64,000 bases of DNA from Hyphomicrobium sp. (GTDB taxonomy: Bacteria; Pseudomonadota; Alphaproteobacteria; Rhizobiales; Hyphomicrobiaceae). Position 1 is the first letter of the stretch. Each line of letters begins with the position of its first letter. Position numbers and translations under genes: made by a program. The notes beneath the pieces were generated by a model that saw only the letters and a program-made list of their open reading frames with translations, was not told the DNA's origin and ran no database searches. Positions 63,274 through 64,000 of this stretch are shown piece after piece. The DNA is taken from contig NZ_WBUE01000023.1 in the NCBI RefSeq assembly GCF_009026145.1, forward strand, positions 1 through 64,000, read 5' to 3'.

Positions 63274-64000
63274 CGCGGCGCGAGATCCTGGCACTCCTGC
63301 CTGCGGCCGTGCTCGCCCCGGGAATGGCAAGTGTCTCACCCGCTCGGGCGGCTGCACTCAGCTATACACTCAAGCCTCGCCAACTCAGCGACGGGATCTG
63401 GCTCCTCTCCGGCGCCCAAGAGGCGATCACGCGCCAGAACGGCGGCGCCATTGCGAATGTGTCCATCCTCGATACCGATGCCGGAGCCGTCGTCATCGAC
63501 ACTGGCCCCTCCCGGCTCTACGGCGAAGCTCTCGCCGCACTCGCCCGCGACCTCACGGGCAAGCCCGTCGCGCGCGTCTACAACACCCATTTCCACCCCG
63601 ACCACGTCTTTGGAAATCAGGCCTTCGAGCCCGAGACAATCGCCGCACCGAAAGGAGTGATCGACGGCCTCAAGGACTTCGGCAACGGGTTCGCCGATGG
63701 GATGTACTACATCACCGGCGACTGGATGCGAGGAACGGAGCTCGTGCTGCCTGGCACCCTCCTCGAAGCTGGGGTCGAGGACTTCGGCAACCGCCGCATT
63801 CGCGCCCTACCCATGCGCGGGCACACCTCTTCCGATCTCGTACTCTTCGACGAGAACTCGGGATTTGTCTTTGCCGGCGATCTCGTCTTCCTCGACCGGG
63901 CGCCGACCACCCCGCACGCCAATATCGAGCGCTGGCGCATGGCGCTCGCCAATCTCGGAGGAATCCCGCATCGCTTCATTGTTCCAGGACATGGTCCAGC
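63267..64000 (+). CDS. quinoprotein relay zinc metallohydrolase (partial, runs off the right edge)
   Basis: The first 244 residues of a metallo-beta-lactamase-fold protein. A twin-arginine-like signal (MLTRREILALLPAAVLA) suggests folded export. The zinc-binding H-x-H-x-D-H is H108-F-H110-P-D112-H113 in NTHFHPDHVFGN; a third histidine is in PMRGHTSSD, the later Asp in FAGDLVF, and H-G in VPGHGPA. The gene is in the family described as quinoprotein relay zinc metallohydrolase, always linked to PQQ dehydrogenases and SoxYZ-like carriers. Its reaction is not established. Confidence 0.82.
   Translation, partial: MLTRREILALLPAAVLAPGMASVSPARAAALSYTLKPRQLSDGIWLLSGAQEAITRQNGGAIANVSILDTDAGAVVIDTGPSRLYGEALAALARDLTGKPVARVYNTHFHPDHVFGNQAFEPETIAAPKGVIDGLKDFGNGFADGMYYITGDWMRGTELVLPGTLLEAGVEDFGNRRIRALPMRGHTSSDLVLFDENSGFVFAGDLVFLDRAPTTPHANIERWRMALANLGGIPHRFIVPGHGP

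Overview
This is a GC-rich chromosomal window that reads as an alphaproteobacterium of the order Hyphomicrobiales. The supporting evidence is the gene set and order: GapR (DUF2312), the cell-cycle regulator TrcR (DUF1013), bactofilin, ileS-lspA, ribF-maoC, small YdcH genes next to purE-purK-rpsU, a split pntAa-pntAb-pntB transhydrogenase preceded by an aa3-oxidase subunit IV gene, and a PQQ alcohol dehydrogenase system. No rRNA, tRNA, CRISPR array, insertion sequence or prophage was seen. The species cannot be fixed from the sequence alone.

Layout. 0-5 kb: N-formylglutamate amidohydrolase, DUF1244, GapR, bactofilin and several small unknown proteins. 5.3-5.5 kb: a lone pqqA (PQQ precursor peptide) with its own terminator. 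5.6-13.7 kb: housekeeping (lspA, ileS, ribF, MaoC dehydratase, TrcR, GT87 mannosyltransferase-like). 14-22 kb: acyl-CoA synthetase, two YdcH proteins, purE-purK, rpsU, alpha/beta hydrolase, alanine dehydrogenase, HAD phosphatase. 22-33 kb: accessory genes (TPR protein, CsbD, a MoaD/ThiS plus BNR-propeller pair, exported thioredoxin-fold DUF255 protein, Omp25-like porin, exported protease, exported HAD-like protein, PhaC-like hydrolase). 33-37.8 kb: transhydrogenase operon, COX subunit IV, MgtC/DUF4010 transporter. 37.8-49.7 kb: TonB receptor, PilZ, cytochrome c, DUF2892, ABC1 kinase, Kup, oligoendopeptidase F, NtrC-type regulator, a nucleotidyltransferase behind tandem palindromes. 50.5-55 kb: LdtD-like L,D-transpeptidase with MepK-like DUF882 protein, then OxyR.

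55.2-64 kb is the most distinctive region: a quinoprotein alcohol-oxidation locus. It holds a PQQ-associated beta-propeller, a PedF-like cytochrome c-550, a MoxJ-type periplasmic binding protein, an ExaA/PedH-type PQQ dehydrogenase carrying the extra Asp (W-D-Y-D) diagnostic of lanthanide dependence, an exported rhodanese-like protein with a C-x3-C-W motif, a SoxYZ-like fused carrier and the start of a metallo-beta-lactamase-fold relay hydrolase that runs off the right edge. Electrons would pass from alcohol to PQQ/Ln dehydrogenase to cytochrome c-550. The sulfur-carrier-like proteins form a poorly understood accessory relay. pqqA, 50 kb upstream, supplies the cofactor precursor, but pqqBCDE are not in the window.

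Other leads are two promoter-proximal orphan terminators suggesting small RNAs (one divergent from oxyR, one beside ald), a dispersed repeat bounded by a 12-bp inverted repeat, and a perfect pair of 32-bp palindromes immediately before the nucleotidyltransferase start codon.
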